From Saprospiraceae bacterium (GTDB taxonomy: Bacteria > Bacteroidota > Bacteroidia > Chitinophagales > Saprospiraceae), in contig JAHDGU010000018.1 in assembly GCA_020627535.1 (NCBI GenBank), positions 1 to 64,000 of the forward strand: a DNA stretch of 64,000 nucleotides. The letters run 5' to 3'. Below, in pieces: positions 52,568 to 62,792 of this stretch (its first letter is position 1; the number at the start of each line of letters is the position of its first letter). The notes under the pieces are model-generated. The model was not told the DNA's origin. It was given only the letters and a program-made list of their open reading frames with translations, and searched no databases. Both the position numbers and the translations under genes were made by a program.

Positions 52568-55500
52568 ATGTCCAACAATATATCTGACCAATTCTCTCAG
52601 GTTCTCGAAGAACTCAATCCTCGTCAAAGACAAGCTGTAGATCTCATAGATGGCCCTGTCATGGTCATTGCAGGCCCTGGAACTGGCAAGACACAGCTAT
52701 TGGCAGCGAGGATTGGCAACATCCTGCTCCAGACAGATACACGACCAGAAGAAATTCTCTGTATGACCTTCACAGATGCTGGGGCGATCAATATGCGCAA
52801 TAGACTCAGGAAGCTCATCGGCCCTACAGCGTTCAGAATTCCAATCTATACGTTTCATGGCTTTTGCAATGCCGTGATGATGTCTCACCGAGAAGACTTT
52901 CCACAATTTACACGCTTATCGCCCATCAATGATCTCGAGCGAAGAGAGCTCATGGAGGACATCCTCGCATCTCTCCCATCGGATCATATCTTCTACAAGG
53001 TGAAAGGTCAAGACAACTACACCATAGCCAATCTATTCAGCTACATAGACACCATAAAAAAGGAAAACTACGATCCTGACGAACTGCAGAAAGCACTTCA
53101 TCAAGAATTTCAGGATAATCTAGATGAAGGCGCATTTGACTACAAAAGAACCGGTGAAATCAATCCCAATAAGTACGAGCCGGCAAAAAAGAAACTCATA
53201 ACGGCTACAGCGGCCCTACAGATCTACAAAAAGTATACAGACCAGCTATCCCAAAAATCATACTACGACTACATCGATATGATCATCTGGGTCATCGAAA
53301 AGATGAAATCAGATGATATCTTTCTGGGAAGTCTGCAAGAAAAATATCAATACATCCTCGTCGATGAATATCAAGACACCAATGGCTCACAAAACCAACT
53401 CGTGTCTCTGCTGGCAAGCTACTGGGATTCACCAAATCTCTTCGTCGTAGGAGATGACGATCAATCAATCTTTAAATTTCAAGGAGCCAATACGGAGAAT
53501 ATCGTTGACTTTCAAAACAAGTATGATCCCGCAATCATCATTCTGGAACAAAACTATCGCTCTACACCTGGCATACTAGCAGCAGCGCAAGCTCTCATAG
53601 AGCACAATAAAGAGCGTCTCATTCATCAACTGCCCGGAGTAGAAAAAAATCTGATCTCCTCCAACAAGGACTTCGTCAATATTGATACTCTGCCCGTTCA
53701 CATACAATTTGACGATGATATCTCAGAATCTGCTTGGGTCCACAACAAGCTCAAAGAGCGTTATCGGTCAGGTGGTACTTTATCTGATGTAGCTGTCATT
53801 TATAGCAGACATATTCAAGCAGACATGCTCATCGATAGTCTCGGGAAAGACGGTATTCCATTTCAGATAAAAAAGAGTGAAAACCTCTTCAATACACCGC
53901 TTTTTTATCAGCTTCATACGATCCTTCTTTACCTACAGGAAGAAGGCGAGCGGCCAGGACTAGGAGATCACAGACTTTTTGAGATCCTACACTATGATTG
54001 CTTTGAGCTATCGAGCAGTGATATTGCCATGCTCAACTATCAGATCAGAGCTATCAACAAATCTGATAATGATCGGCGAGTCAGCTGGCGAGCAGCCCTC
54101 TGTGACCCAGAGCTGATCGAAGCTGCTGGCATCAAGGAAAGCAACAGGTACATTGATATAGGCCTTGCACTGGATGGCTTGATTTCCAAGCTCTTCAACC
54201 ACACAGTGCAGACATTCTTCGATGCTGTCCTTCATGATCTAGGTCTTTGGGATCACATTCTTGCGCATCCGCAGAGAAACTTTCTATTGCAGATCGTCAA
54301 GTCCTTTTTCTCATTTCTTAAAGATGAGTCAGAGAAAGAGGATAAGATGCTGCTCTCAGACTTCTTGGCGACGATCAGAAAGTATGAGGAGTACAACATA
54401 TCCATTCCCGTACTCTTGACGATAGGTGTATCTCATGGTGTGAATTTCCTCACTGCTCATGGCGCAAAAGGACTAGAGTTTGACGAGGTATTCGTCATTG
54501 GAGCCATAGAAAATTACTGGGCCAATAAGCGAGGAAAACATAGCTATGCCTTACCTACTGCTCAAAAAGAAAAGGCGAATGACTTTTCTATAGAAGAAAA
54601 AAGACGACTATTTTTTGTCGCCATGACACGCGCAAAGACAAAACTCTGGATCTGCTCCTTTGATCAGATCGATGGCAAAGCCAAAAATCAAGTTCCATTT
54701 CTTGATGAAATCAGTAGTAGTGCAAGAATCCAGGAACAGAAACAAGAAAGCCAATTGTCTGACCTGGACTATTTTGCTCTCCAGCACAGCCCACAGGAGC
54801 TTCAAAATCCTGATATCATAGATCCAGATCTCGTCGATCGACATATCGAGACGATGGCAATGTCTGTCACCGCACTCAATAAGTATCGAGAGTGTGGATT
54901 GAAGTATTATTTTGAAAATATCCTGCGGGTACCAGCTGCTCGTAACAAGCATATGGGCTTTGGAAATGTGGCACACAAAAGTCTAGAGAACATCTATGAC
55001 CTTCGCGCCAAGCAAGCTATCTCAGAGTCTGATATTCAAAAAATATTTTCTCAGTCGCTTGACTATTTTGCGAGTCACTTCACACAGGCCGAACAAGACC
55101 GCATCGCACTCTGGGGCAAAACCGAATTCATGGAATTTGTCCTATCTCGTCTAGAGGACTATGATCAAGTCAAGTCTCATGAGACAGAATATCGCGTTTC
55201 AGATATTGATATCGACGGTGTGCCTGTGACAGGTAATATCGATCTCCTCAAAATCCATGATCACAATAAGGCCTCCGTCATAGACTACAAGACTGGCAAT
55301 GTAGATAAAAGTGACATGAAGAGCTCTCTGAGCGGCGGCACCAATAAAGGTGAGGGCGGCAAATACTGGCGTCAAATGGTGTTTTACAAACTCCTGCTAG
55401 ATGCAGATACCAAGAATAATTACATCCTCAAAGAAGGCTATTTTGATTTTGTCGAAAAATCAAAAATCCAAAATGACTTCATCAAAAAACATGTAAATAT

Positions 55501-55672
55501 CACATTGGAAGATGAAGCAAAAGTGAAGGATCAACTTCAGAAAGCTTACCTCGGCATCAAAGCCCATGAACTTTCCCATCAATGCAATGAGTGCAAGTGG
55601 TGCAGCTTTATAGAAAATAAGTCTCTACCCCTTCAATATGATCTTGAGCCGGAGCCCGAGGAGTCAATCTAG
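52568..55672 (+). CDS. UvrD/PcrA-type SF1 helicase fused to PD-(D/E)XK nuclease with Cys cluster
   Basis: A 1034-residue enzyme. Helicase motifs are Walker A AGPGTGKT (35-42), DEYQDT with upstream ILV (motif II), GDDDQSIFKFQGA (motif III), NYRST (IV) and VAMTRAKTKL (VI). The C-terminal ~200 residues form a PD-(D/E)XK nuclease: SVTALNKYRECGLKYYF, then GNIDLLKIHDH, and VIDYKTGNV (Asp and Lys). One Cys (ECGLKYY) and CNECKWCS give four Cys arranged like the iron-sulfur cluster of AddB/Cas4-type nucleases. It is likely a DNA repair helicase-nuclease. It overlaps the convergent transglycosylase gene by 4 bases. Confidence 0.87.
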   Translation: MSNNISDQFSQVLEELNPRQRQAVDLIDGPVMVIAGPGTGKTQLLAARIGNILLQTDTRPEEILCMTFTDAGAINMRNRLRKLIGPTAFRIPIYTFHGFCNAVMMSHREDFPQFTRLSPINDLERRELMEDILASLPSDHIFYKVKGQDNYTIANLFSYIDTIKKENYDPDELQKALHQEFQDNLDEGAFDYKRTGEINPNKYEPAKKKLITATAALQIYKKYTDQLSQKSYYDYIDMIIWVIEKMKSDDIFLGSLQEKYQYILVDEYQDTNGSQNQLVSLLASYWDSPNLFVVGDDDQSIFKFQGANTENIVDFQNKYDPAIIILEQNYRSTPGILAAAQALIEHNKERLIHQLPGVEKNLISSNKDFVNIDTLPVHIQFDDDISESAWVHNKLKERYRSGGTLSDVAVIYSRHIQADMLIDSLGKDGIPFQIKKSENLFNTPLFYQLHTILLYLQEEGERPGLGDHRLFEILHYDCFELSSSDIAMLNYQIRAINKSDNDRRVSWRAALCDPELIEAAGIKESNRYIDIGLALDGLISKLFNHTVQTFFDAVLHDLGLWDHILAHPQRNFLLQIVKSFFSFLKDESEKEDKMLLSDFLATIRKYEEYNISIPVLLTIGVSHGVNFLTAHGAKGLEFDEVFVIGAIENYWANKRGKHSYALPTAQKEKANDFSIEEKRRLFFVAMTRAKTKLWICSFDQIDGKAKNQVPFLDEISSSARIQEQKQESQLSDLDYFALQHSPQELQNPDIIDPDLVDRHIETMAMSVTALNKYRECGLKYYFENILRVPAARNKHMGFGNVAHKSLENIYDLRAKQAISESDIQKIFSQSLDYFASHFTQAEQDRIALWGKTEFMEFVLSRLEDYDQVKSHETEYRVSDIDIDGVPVTGNIDLLKIHDHNKASVIDYKTGNVDKSDMKSSLSGGTNKGEGGKYWRQMVFYKLLLDADTKNNYILKEGYFDFVEKSKIQNDFIKKHVNITLEDEAKVKDQLQKAYLGIKAHELSHQCNECKWCSFIENKSLPLQYDLEPEPEESI

Positions 55673-57057
55673 TCCTCAAACTCTAGCATGAGGAAAGACC
55701 TGCGCCTTTTCTTCATATCGGCGGCGGATACCACTGGCTCAGGATCTAGCTCACTGAGATATTCCATTTGCGCTTGACGCATGGACATCCGCTCTTCTTG
55801 GACATGATCACACTTCAGAGGACTGATCTCTCCCGTAGGAAGCTCATCTGGAACATGAACAATCGGAATGTACTTTCTGACTTTTTCTTTTTTTGTGATA
55901 CTCAGTCTTTGACCAGGTTTGATCAAATTTTTGCTGAGACCATTTTGTCTTTTAAGTTCATACAGATTGATGCCATAGCTGCGCGCTAGTGTGTAGAGAT
56001 TATCTCCACGCTCGACATAGTGATGCTTGGTATTGACCTCCTCTACCACGATGACTTTGTAGTCCTCGAGTGCAAAGTTGGATTTTACCAAGCCCGATCC
56101 TCTCACCTCCCGCAGCCGCGGAAGCAACTCGATATCTGCATCATAACTGACCATACCCATATAGGTGGTAGCCAGATGCTCTGGAAGCATGACATTGTAG
56201 CCGGCACTACTTGCAGGTATATATCTCTGCTTATAAGCTGGATTGAAGCCAGCAAGCTCGCTCTTGTCCATCCCTAAGACCTCCGCTATCTCATGGATAT
56301 TGGTCTTATGGAAGACTTGCATCACGGCAAGCCTAGTCGCGTACTGGGCTTGTGGATCGATCTCCACACCATACATGTGATAGTTTTCTAGAAAGTAGCT
56401 TGCAGCGATAAACTTGGGGACATAGCGTCGCGTCTCACGAGGAAGATAGCGCTTGAGTGTCCAAAAATCACGACTACCGCTCAGTCTGATCGCCTTATTG
56501 ACATTGCCCGGTCCACAGTTGTAGGCTGCTAGGGCAAGTGCCCAGTCTCCATATTGGCTGTACAGATCTGATAGATACAGGATCGCCGCTTCCGTCGAAG
56601 CCCACGGATCCATACGCTGGTCGATACCACTATGGACTTTGAGCCCCATCATCTGTGCGGTACCACGCATAAATTGCCAGAGACCTACAGCTCCAGCACG
56701 CGACTTGACCTGTGGCTTGAGACTTGATTCTATAACAGACAAGTACTTTAACTCTTGTGGCAGACCGTAGGCATCCAGGAGTGTTTCGAATATGGGAAAG
56801 TACTGCTCAGCCCTGGCAAGTAGTCTTGGAGTTTCTTGACTGGTGGCGTACATCTCGACCACCTGGCGCATACTTGGCTCGTAGCGTACATCGACGCAGC
56901 TGTGCATCTGCTCGATCTCGGATTTGATATATGATTCACTGAGGTAGTAGCGGTCTTTGCCCATGGCTTCCGCCAAAATGGACTGGCTACCGATGACCAT
57001 CAGCAGCAGAAGGCTAGCAATTCTCAGCATGAACCGTGTCATGTTCAAGGTATTCAT
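55669..57057 (-). CDS. Membrane-bound lytic transglycosylase, MltD-like, with LysM
   Basis: A 462-residue exported protein. After a hydrophobic leader (LRIASLLLLMVIGSQSILAEA) comes an SLT domain with the catalytic Glu in LKYLSVIESSLKPQV, then GAVGLWQFMRGTAQMMG and ALAAYNCGPGNVNKA. A C-terminal LysM domain (HHYVERGDNLYTLARSYGIN) binds peptidoglycan. It cleaves glycan strands to form anhydromuropeptides. Start could be 57057 or ATG 57042. Confidence 0.9.
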   Translation of the reverse strand: MNTLNMTRFMLRIASLLLLMVIGSQSILAEAMGKDRYYLSESYIKSEIEQMHSCVDVRYEPSMRQVVEMYATSQETPRLLARAEQYFPIFETLLDAYGLPQELKYLSVIESSLKPQVKSRAGAVGLWQFMRGTAQMMGLKVHSGIDQRMDPWASTEAAILYLSDLYSQYGDWALALAAYNCGPGNVNKAIRLSGSRDFWTLKRYLPRETRRYVPKFIAASYFLENYHMYGVEIDPQAQYATRLAVMQVFHKTNIHEIAEVLGMDKSELAGFNPAYKQRYIPASSAGYNVMLPEHLATTYMGMVSYDADIELLPRLREVRGSGLVKSNFALEDYKVIVVEEVNTKHHYVERGDNLYTLARSYGINLYELKRQNGLSKNLIKPGQRLSITKKEKVRKYIPIVHVPDELPTGEISPLKCDHVQEERMSMRQAQMEYLSELDPEPVVSAADMKKRRRSFLMLEFED

Positions 57058-57372
57058 AGGAAATATGAATCGGTTAAAGGTTTCGGATCGCAGCAGCTGA
57101 ACTATTCAATCGCTCGATCGGTGTGTTTCAGTATTTGTTTCGTATCGGATTTAGGGTTCTTTAACTCACAAGACGCTAGGGTAGTTCATCCCGTTGCATC
57201 TTGTTCGCTCAGGTCAGAGCACAAAGATAGGTCTATTCTTGTAAAATAGTAATCATATTATACATTTTCATAATGTTTAAAACGCATTGTATCAGCATAT
57301 TATACAAATACTATCGTAAATATTCTATATGTAATTGCCTCACTATCAAGGCCTGAGAGGCCTAAGCCTTGT
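57058..57372. other. 315-base gap with promoter for the transglycosylase
   Basis: No ORF. On the minus strand TATCTTTG (57229-57222) is an exact -7 box, giving a leader of about 160 bases. A short self-complementary stretch AAGGCCTGAGAGGCC (57349-57363) near the hisS stop lacks a T-run. Confidence 0.4.
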
Positions 57373-58725
57373 TTATGCCTTCTGGAAGAGCCGATCTTGG
57401 AGCTCAGCAACTTTAACACTCTCTTGCTCTCCACTGCGCATATTGCGGAGAACAACTGTTCCAGAGCTGCGCTCCGTCTCTCCTACAATCAGGACATTCT
57501 CCACGCCTCTTTGATCAGCATACTTCATGAGTTTTTTGAACTTGCTGATTTCAGGGTAGATGTCAATACGCAGCCCATTTTGGCGTAAGCCTGTAACCAG
57601 GCCAAATGCCCAGCGGAGACTCTCCTCATCCATACAGAGAAATAGGCCATCCAGTGACTTAAGAGCCGACGATGGGAACCGATCTAGCTCTGTGAGTACA
57701 TCATAGATACGAGCCAGCCCAAAGGAGATGCCTACCCCGCTTGTACCCTTGAGGCCAAAGGTGCTTGTCAGATCATCATAGCGCCCACCGCCAGAGATAG
57801 AGCCAATCTCGACTTCCTTGGCCTTGACCTCAAAGATGCAGCCCGTGTAGTAGCTCAAGCCTCGAGCTAGGCGTAAGTCCAGCACCAGCTCTTGCTTCAG
57901 CGCAGCACTATCGATGTATGATAAGACTTCATCCAGCTCTGCGATGCCCTGCTGGAGCAGTTCTGAGCCGTGCAGTGTGCGCACTTTGTCCCAGTCACTC
58001 TGCTCAAAGAGATCTAGCACCTCATCGATGCGATGCGGATCAAATCCTTTCCCGATCAGTTCCATCTGCACTTTGTCACGCCCGATCTTATCCCATTTGT
58101 CTATAGCTACACTCAGATCTACAAAGCGATCTCGATACCCAAAGTGCTCTGCAATACCTTCTAGTACTTTGCGATTGTTGAGATGTATCTCGACCTGCAA
58201 TCCAAGCTTGGAAAAAACCTCATCATAGATCAGCACATACTCTGCCTCAGACATGAGGCTGTCACTGCCCACTACATCGGCATCACACTGGACAAACTCC
58301 TGATAGCGCCCTTTTTGTGGTCTATCTCCACGCCAGACATTCTGTATCTGATAGCGCTTGTAGGGGAATGCGATATCATTTTGGTGCATGGCGACATATC
58401 TTGCGAAGGGCACAGTGAGATCATATCGCATACCTCTCTTCGCAATCTGAGATGTGATGGCCTTGCTATCTCTCTGCTCGATGTGCTGTGCATTGGCTTT
58501 CGCCAAAAAGTCTCCGTTGTTGAGTACTTTGAAGAGTAGCTGGTCTCCTTCATCCCCATATTTGCCCGTCAGGGTCTCAAGCTTCTCCATCGCGGGCGTC
58601 TCTATGGGTCTATAGCCATACTTGAGATAGACCTCTCGTATCGTATCGATGATATACTCACGTCTCTGGACTTCATCCGGTCCAAAATCTCTCGTCCCTT
58701 TGAGAATCGATGCCTTGCTAGCCAT
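57373..58725 (-). CDS. hisS: Histidyl-tRNA synthetase
   Basis: A 450-residue class II synthetase. Motif 2 is YDLTVPFARYVAMH, and histidine-specific motifs are LARGLSYYTGCIFE and SISGGGRYDDL. The anticodon-binding domain covers the last ~95 residues (FPSSALKSLDGLFLCMD to KVAEL). Start ATG overlaps the pheS stop by one base (TGATG), so translation is probably coupled. Confidence 0.95.
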   Translation of the reverse strand: MASKASILKGTRDFGPDEVQRREYIIDTIREVYLKYGYRPIETPAMEKLETLTGKYGDEGDQLLFKVLNNGDFLAKANAQHIEQRDSKAITSQIAKRGMRYDLTVPFARYVAMHQNDIAFPYKRYQIQNVWRGDRPQKGRYQEFVQCDADVVGSDSLMSEAEYVLIYDEVFSKLGLQVEIHLNNRKVLEGIAEHFGYRDRFVDLSVAIDKWDKIGRDKVQMELIGKGFDPHRIDEVLDLFEQSDWDKVRTLHGSELLQQGIAELDEVLSYIDSAALKQELVLDLRLARGLSYYTGCIFEVKAKEVEIGSISGGGRYDDLTSTFGLKGTSGVGISFGLARIYDVLTELDRFPSSALKSLDGLFLCMDEESLRWAFGLVTGLRQNGLRIDIYPEISKFKKLMKYADQRGVENVLIVGETERSSGTVVLRNMRSGEQESVKVAELQDRLFQKA

Positions 58726-59759
58726 CAGACTACGCTTGCAAATTGACGAAGGAATCTGACATCATTCTCAAAAAGCCACCGGATATCGGAAATATTGTAC
58801 TTGAGCATAGCCTGACGCTCGATGCCCATACCAAAAGCAAATCCGGTATACTTTTCACTATCAATACCGCAATTGTCAAGGACATTGGGATCTACGATAC
58901 CACATCCAAGGATCTCTAGCCAGCCAGTCCCTTTGGTGATGCGATAGTCGGTCTCTGACTCAAGTCCCCAGTAGACGTCCATCTCGGCGCTTGGCTCCGT
59001 AAAGGGGAAGTAAGATGGTCGCAGCCGAATCCTCGTATCCGGACCATACATCTCTCTTGCAAAGTGCAGCAGTGTCTGCTTCATATCCGCAAAGGAGACA
59101 TGCTCATCGATGTATAGCCCTTCGACTTGATGAAATTGGCAGTGAGATCTTGCTGAGATGGTCTCATTGCGATAGACGCGACCTGGAGCGATGATCCTGA
59201 TCGGTGGCTGCTGTGTGGTCATGACGCGAGCCTGGACACTACTCGTGTGTGTACGCAGGAGTCTCTCGACACTGCCCATGAGATAGAAGGTGTCTTGCAT
59301 GTCGCGCGCAGGATGATCCTCCGGCGTATTCATGGCGGTGAAGTTGTGCCAGTCATCTTCGATCTCGCGCTCCTCAGCTACACTAAAGCCCAGTTTCTGG
59401 AAGATCTCAATAATACGATTCATCGTGAGACTTACGGGATGTCTGGCGCCAAGATCAGCAGGCGCGGCAGGAGCAGTGAGATCGAGGCCATGAGCCTCTT
59501 GATCAGTCGCATCCTGTAGTCCTGCTTGCAAGTCTCGAAACTTGCTCTCGGCAGCTTGCTTGAGCTGATTGATCGCTTGGCCAAATCTCGACTTGTCGGC
59601 AGCTTCGATTTCTCTAATCTTGCCAAATAGTGGCTTTAGAATATTTTTGGTACCGAGAAATCTGATCCTAAACTGCTCGAGCTCGTCCGCAGAGGTAATT
59701 TCTGCAGCTCTGATTTCGTTTTGGAGCTGATCGATCTGATCAAAATACTGTTGAGACAT
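58725..59759 (-). CDS. pheS: Phenylalanyl-tRNA synthetase alpha subunit
   Basis: A 344-residue subunit of the alpha2-beta2 enzyme. An N-terminal coiled-coil arm (~1-85, QIDQLQNEIRAAEITSADEL) precedes the catalytic class II domain. That domain has HPVSLTMNRI, DDWHNFTAMNTPEDHPARD, FHQVEGLYIDEHVSF and GMGIERQAMLKYN. PheT is not in the window, so the operon is split from pheST order. Confidence 0.95.
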   Translation of the reverse strand: MSQQYFDQIDQLQNEIRAAEITSADELEQFRIRFLGTKNILKPLFGKIREIEAADKSRFGQAINQLKQAAESKFRDLQAGLQDATDQEAHGLDLTAPAAPADLGARHPVSLTMNRIIEIFQKLGFSVAEEREIEDDWHNFTAMNTPEDHPARDMQDTFYLMGSVERLLRTHTSSVQARVMTTQQPPIRIIAPGRVYRNETISARSHCQFHQVEGLYIDEHVSFADMKQTLLHFAREMYGPDTRIRLRPSYFPFTEPSAEMDVYWGLESETDYRITKGTGWLEILGCGIVDPNVLDNCGIDSEKYTGFAFGMGIERQAMLKYNISDIRWLFENDVRFLRQFASVV

Positions 59760-59788
59760 GGCTTATGACACGTTATCTTAAAGGCCCA

Positions 59789-59796
59789 CAAAGGTA
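59789..59796 (-). promoter_or_regulatory. -7 box TACCTTTG for pheS-hisS (minus strand)
   Basis: Exact TAnnTTTG match, 29 bases before the pheS ATG. Its complement AAAGGTAG would be the purine-rich ribosome site for the divergent O-antigen-ligase-like gene; either or both readings may hold. Confidence 0.45.
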
Positions 59797-59804
59797 GATT
59801 TGTA

Positions 59805-61049
59805 TTGGGAAACAAGCCACTACAAGACAGATGGCCCTGGCATGTGCTAGGCTGGAACCAACAGACACTTTTCGTGGTGCTTATCCTGCTCTATGCGGGA
59901 GGCATCGTCTGGAGCAAATTTCTGCTCAGCATAGCGATGTGGGGATTGTCGGCCCTTGCGCTCTGGCAGATCAGAAAGGACCCTTGGATGCGGATCAAAG
60001 CATTCTTTGCAGACGGCCGCTACTCCTTGTTTTGGCTGGTCATGCTGGTGGTCCTCATCAGCGCAGGCTACAGTGACAATATGGATGACTGGCTCGTCCG
60101 ATTTCGCGTCAAATTGCCATTCCTGATCTTACCTCTCTGCTTTTATTGGCTGCCTGAGTACGATGGTGATGGCTCTACCAAGCCTGTGAGGCTATTGGTC
60201 ATGTGGGGCAGTGTGATGATCGCTTGGGTCTCCCTTGTCTTGATCTTGAGTCACTATGCTACAAATTTTGAAGCCATCAATGATGCCATCGGCAGAGGAC
60301 AGCACATACCGACTCCCGTGCATCCGATCCGATACAGCCTCTACATCGTGGTCTGTATGATGATGTGCGTGGAGATCTTGCGACTGAGCAAGATAAGCTG
60401 GCTTCGATACTTTGCCATCTTCTCTGCGATCGCATTTTTTATCTACTGTCACATACTTTCTGTCCGTAGTGGACTCCTGATCCTGTATGCCCTGATCGCT
60501 TTCCATGTGATCCGTATCGTGATAAAATCTGGAAAGTGGATTGTACTTCCAGCATTCGCAGTACTGGTCGGTCTCGGATTTACAATGAGCTATCATTATT
60601 TACCCAGTTTCACGAAGAAGGTGGACTATACGAGATGGGACATGAACCGACTCATCTCGGGAAACATCACAGACTACAGTGATGCAGAACGTGTGGTCAG
60701 CTTACGAGCTGGATGGCAACTCGTCAAAGAAAATCCGATCATGGGGACAGGACTCGGAGATCTCCGTGATGAGATGGAAATCAAGTACAAAGATCTTTTC
60801 GACCTAGATCTGCGAAAGAGACCGCACAATCAGTATATGACTTTCTGGGCTGGTGCAGGCACTGTTGGCCTATTGATCTTTCTTCTGGGTTTTTATGGAC
60901 CGCTTACGCGAAAAAGAGCGCCGACAGCCTTCCTTTTTGGCATGTATATTTTGGCCAGTCTGTCATTTCTAGTAGAAAACACGATCGATGGGGCTGTGGG
61001 AACTGCCTTGATACTTGGGTATTTGCTTTGGGCTATGAAGGAAGAGTGA
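59805..61049 (+). CDS. O-antigen ligase-like membrane protein (Wzy/WaaL family)
   Basis: A 414-residue inner-membrane protein with about ten helices and a large loop. The family loop is seen near VRSGLLILYALIAFHV and NPIMGTGLGDLRDEM, followed by KRPHNQYMTFWAG (His/Asn region). Members polymerise or ligate O-antigen or other polysaccharides. No ATG fits; TTG 59805 follows an AAAGGTAG sequence (59790-59797), which decides the start. No other polysaccharide genes are near. Confidence 0.75.
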   Translation: MGNKPLQDRWPWHVLGWNQQTLFVVLILLYAGGIVWSKFLLSIAMWGLSALALWQIRKDPWMRIKAFFADGRYSLFWLVMLVVLISAGYSDNMDDWLVRFRVKLPFLILPLCFYWLPEYDGDGSTKPVRLLVMWGSVMIAWVSLVLILSHYATNFEAINDAIGRGQHIPTPVHPIRYSLYIVVCMMMCVEILRLSKISWLRYFAIFSAIAFFIYCHILSVRSGLLILYALIAFHVIRIVIKSGKWIVLPAFAVLVGLGFTMSYHYLPSFTKKVDYTRWDMNRLISGNITDYSDAERVVSLRAGWQLVKENPIMGTGLGDLRDEMEIKYKDLFDLDLRKRPHNQYMTFWAGAGTVGLLIFLLGFYGPLTRKRAPTAFLFGMYILASLSFLVENTIDGAVGTALILGYLLWAMKEE

Positions 61050-61126
61050 GATGCACACATTTCATCCGTACATCCAGATATTCGTTCCCATAAATACCAA
61101 AGAGAGAAAACCTCAAATAAAAACCA

Positions 61127-61849
61127 ATGATCAAATTCTTCAGACGTATTCGAAAAAAGCTCCTAAGTGAAAATAAGCTAAGTCAATACTTCCTCTATGC
61201 TGTAGGAGAGATTTTACTTGTTGTCCTTGGTATTCTGATAGCCGTCCAAATCAACAATTGGAGCGCAAATAAAAAGGAACTACAATTGGAAAACAAGATG
61301 CTCAAAGAAATCAAGATTGCGCTTGAGAGCGATCTCGATGATATTAGTTTTAATTTCGACTATCAAAAAGACATCCTGAAAAGTCAAAACACGATCCTTG
61401 AATGGCTCAAAAGCGATAAACCCTACAGCGATTCACTTTCTCGTCACTTTTTTAAGGTAGTGGATGGAACATCCTTCTTAGCAAATTATGGATCCTACGA
61501 AACACTCAAGGGAATCGGCGTTCAGCTCATAAAAGACGATAGCCTCCGAAAAGCCATTCTGGAATTGTATGAACTGAGATATGACGAATATACTCTGGTA
61601 TCGAAGCAGGTCAATGACTATAGATTTCAACTAATCTCAGTAGAAAATGAAAGATTCTTCAATGCTACCAGCCCATTTGTAAAAATGAAGCCTCTAGATG
61701 TCCAGAAGCTCAGAGAAGGGAGTGGATATACTTATCACCTTACGACACTCATAAGTTGGAATCAATATCTGATCGAGTACAAATTACTTCCTACTAAACT
61801 AAAACTGGAGAAAGTAATCAGGCAGATAGAACAAAAAATAGAAAATTGA
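61127..61849 (+). CDS. DUF6090 family membrane-anchored protein
   Basis: A 240-residue protein starting MIKFFRRIRKKLLSENKLSQ. A single helix (YFLYAVGEILLVVLGILIAVQINNW, residues ~22-46) precedes an alpha-helical domain. This N terminus is the hallmark of DUF6090, a Bacteroidota family of unknown function. Expected topology is N-in, C-out (periplasmic). Confidence 0.78.
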   Translation: MIKFFRRIRKKLLSENKLSQYFLYAVGEILLVVLGILIAVQINNWSANKKELQLENKMLKEIKIALESDLDDISFNFDYQKDILKSQNTILEWLKSDKPYSDSLSRHFFKVVDGTSFLANYGSYETLKGIGVQLIKDDSLRKAILELYELRYDEYTLVSKQVNDYRFQLISVENERFFNATSPFVKMKPLDVQKLREGSGYTYHLTTLISWNQYLIEYKLLPTKLKLEKVIRQIEQKIEN

Positions 61850-61922
61850 AGGCATCCTATCAGAATTTGTAGTTCAGAATAGACTCCTGATCTAAACCAG
61901 CCGTAATGAACTAGGACGTACC

Positions 61923-62450
61923 TCAGTATTTCAGATGTAGCAGTTCTGCATCCCGCATTGATCTTGCACGCAGAAAAAACAAATCGTCGTATGCATCTTC
62001 CGATAAATTTTCATAATCACTTGTGCCTAGCAGTGAATTGATAAAATTGGCCGTCGTGTTGCTATGACCTACTATCAAGACCTTTCCACCTCTCAATTCC
62101 TCAAAGACTTCATCAATTAATTCCTCATGGTCAAATCCGCTATACTCCGATATTGATAGCCCCTGAAGATCAGCTATTGGGCCAGCTGTAAGCTGAGTTC
62201 TCTGATAGGACGTACAATAAATTTTATCCAGTTTGACATTAGACAAAGTCGTAGCCAAGCGATTCGCTCTTTGCATGCCAATATCGCTAAGCACGGGATC
62301 CTTTCCCTCCGCCTTCTCTGCATGTCTTACCAAGATAAAAGTGGTCGTCTCCAAGGCTGAATCCACCGCAGAGTCATCAGAACTAACACCGCAACTAGTC
62401 AATAAATAAAGGAGAGAGAATAGTAAGAGAAACGGACGTATGGTATTCAT
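61923..62450 (-). CDS. Histidine phosphatase-family lipoprotein
   Basis: A 175-residue protein with lipobox YLLTSCG. The catalytic motif VRHAEKAEG has the phospho-accepting His. The second His is in IVGHSNTTANFI, and the Arg of CTSYQRTQLTA fits the branch 1 phosphatase fold (SixA/phosphoglycerate mutase). Outside-cytoplasm location is inferred from the lipobox. Substrate unknown. Confidence 0.8.
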   Translation of the reverse strand: MNTIRPFLLLFSLLYLLTSCGVSSDDSAVDSALETTTFILVRHAEKAEGKDPVLSDIGMQRANRLATTLSNVKLDKIYCTSYQRTQLTAGPIADLQGLSISEYSGFDHEELIDEVFEELRGGKVLIVGHSNTTANFINSLLGTSDYENLSEDAYDDLFFLRARSMRDAELLHLKY

Positions 62451-62477
62451 TACTTAATGATGATTCATTAAAAAAAT

Positions 62478-62789
62478 CTATCCATGGTAACCGTCAAGAA
62501 TTCGCAGTTCTTGGCCCCTCACAGGAGGACCATCAAGAAGAGGCATGGCCTTGCTGATGAGTTCTCGTACACCAGGGATAGAAAGGGACTTGTCATGGGC
62601 TTCTTTGCTCTCCCAGATTTCCGTGATCCAGACTCTATCTGTGTCAGTATCATCTTGACTCACCACATAGAGATGACAGGTCTTATCAGCAGCAAGTAAC
62701 TTCGAGGCCTCAATCAATATTGCTGCTAGAGCTGACGCCTCACCAGTCTTGGCCATTAGGTTTCCATGCAATAGGTAGTTTGGTTCCAT
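62478..62789 (-). CDS. ABM-domain (putative quinol monooxygenase) protein
   Basis: A 103-residue protein with the ABM dimeric ferredoxin-like fold: LLHGNLMAKTGEASALAAIL, then CHLYVVSQDDTD and VWITEIWESKEAHDKSL. Members include YgiN-type quinol monooxygenases and stress proteins without known activity. It lies 3 bases after the FG-GAP gene on the same strand. Confidence 0.78.
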   Translation of the reverse strand: MEPNYLLHGNLMAKTGEASALAAILIEASKLLAADKTCHLYVVSQDDTDTDRVWITEIWESKEAHDKSLSIPGVRELISKAMPLLDGPPVRGQELRILDGYHG

Positions 62790-62792
62790 ATC

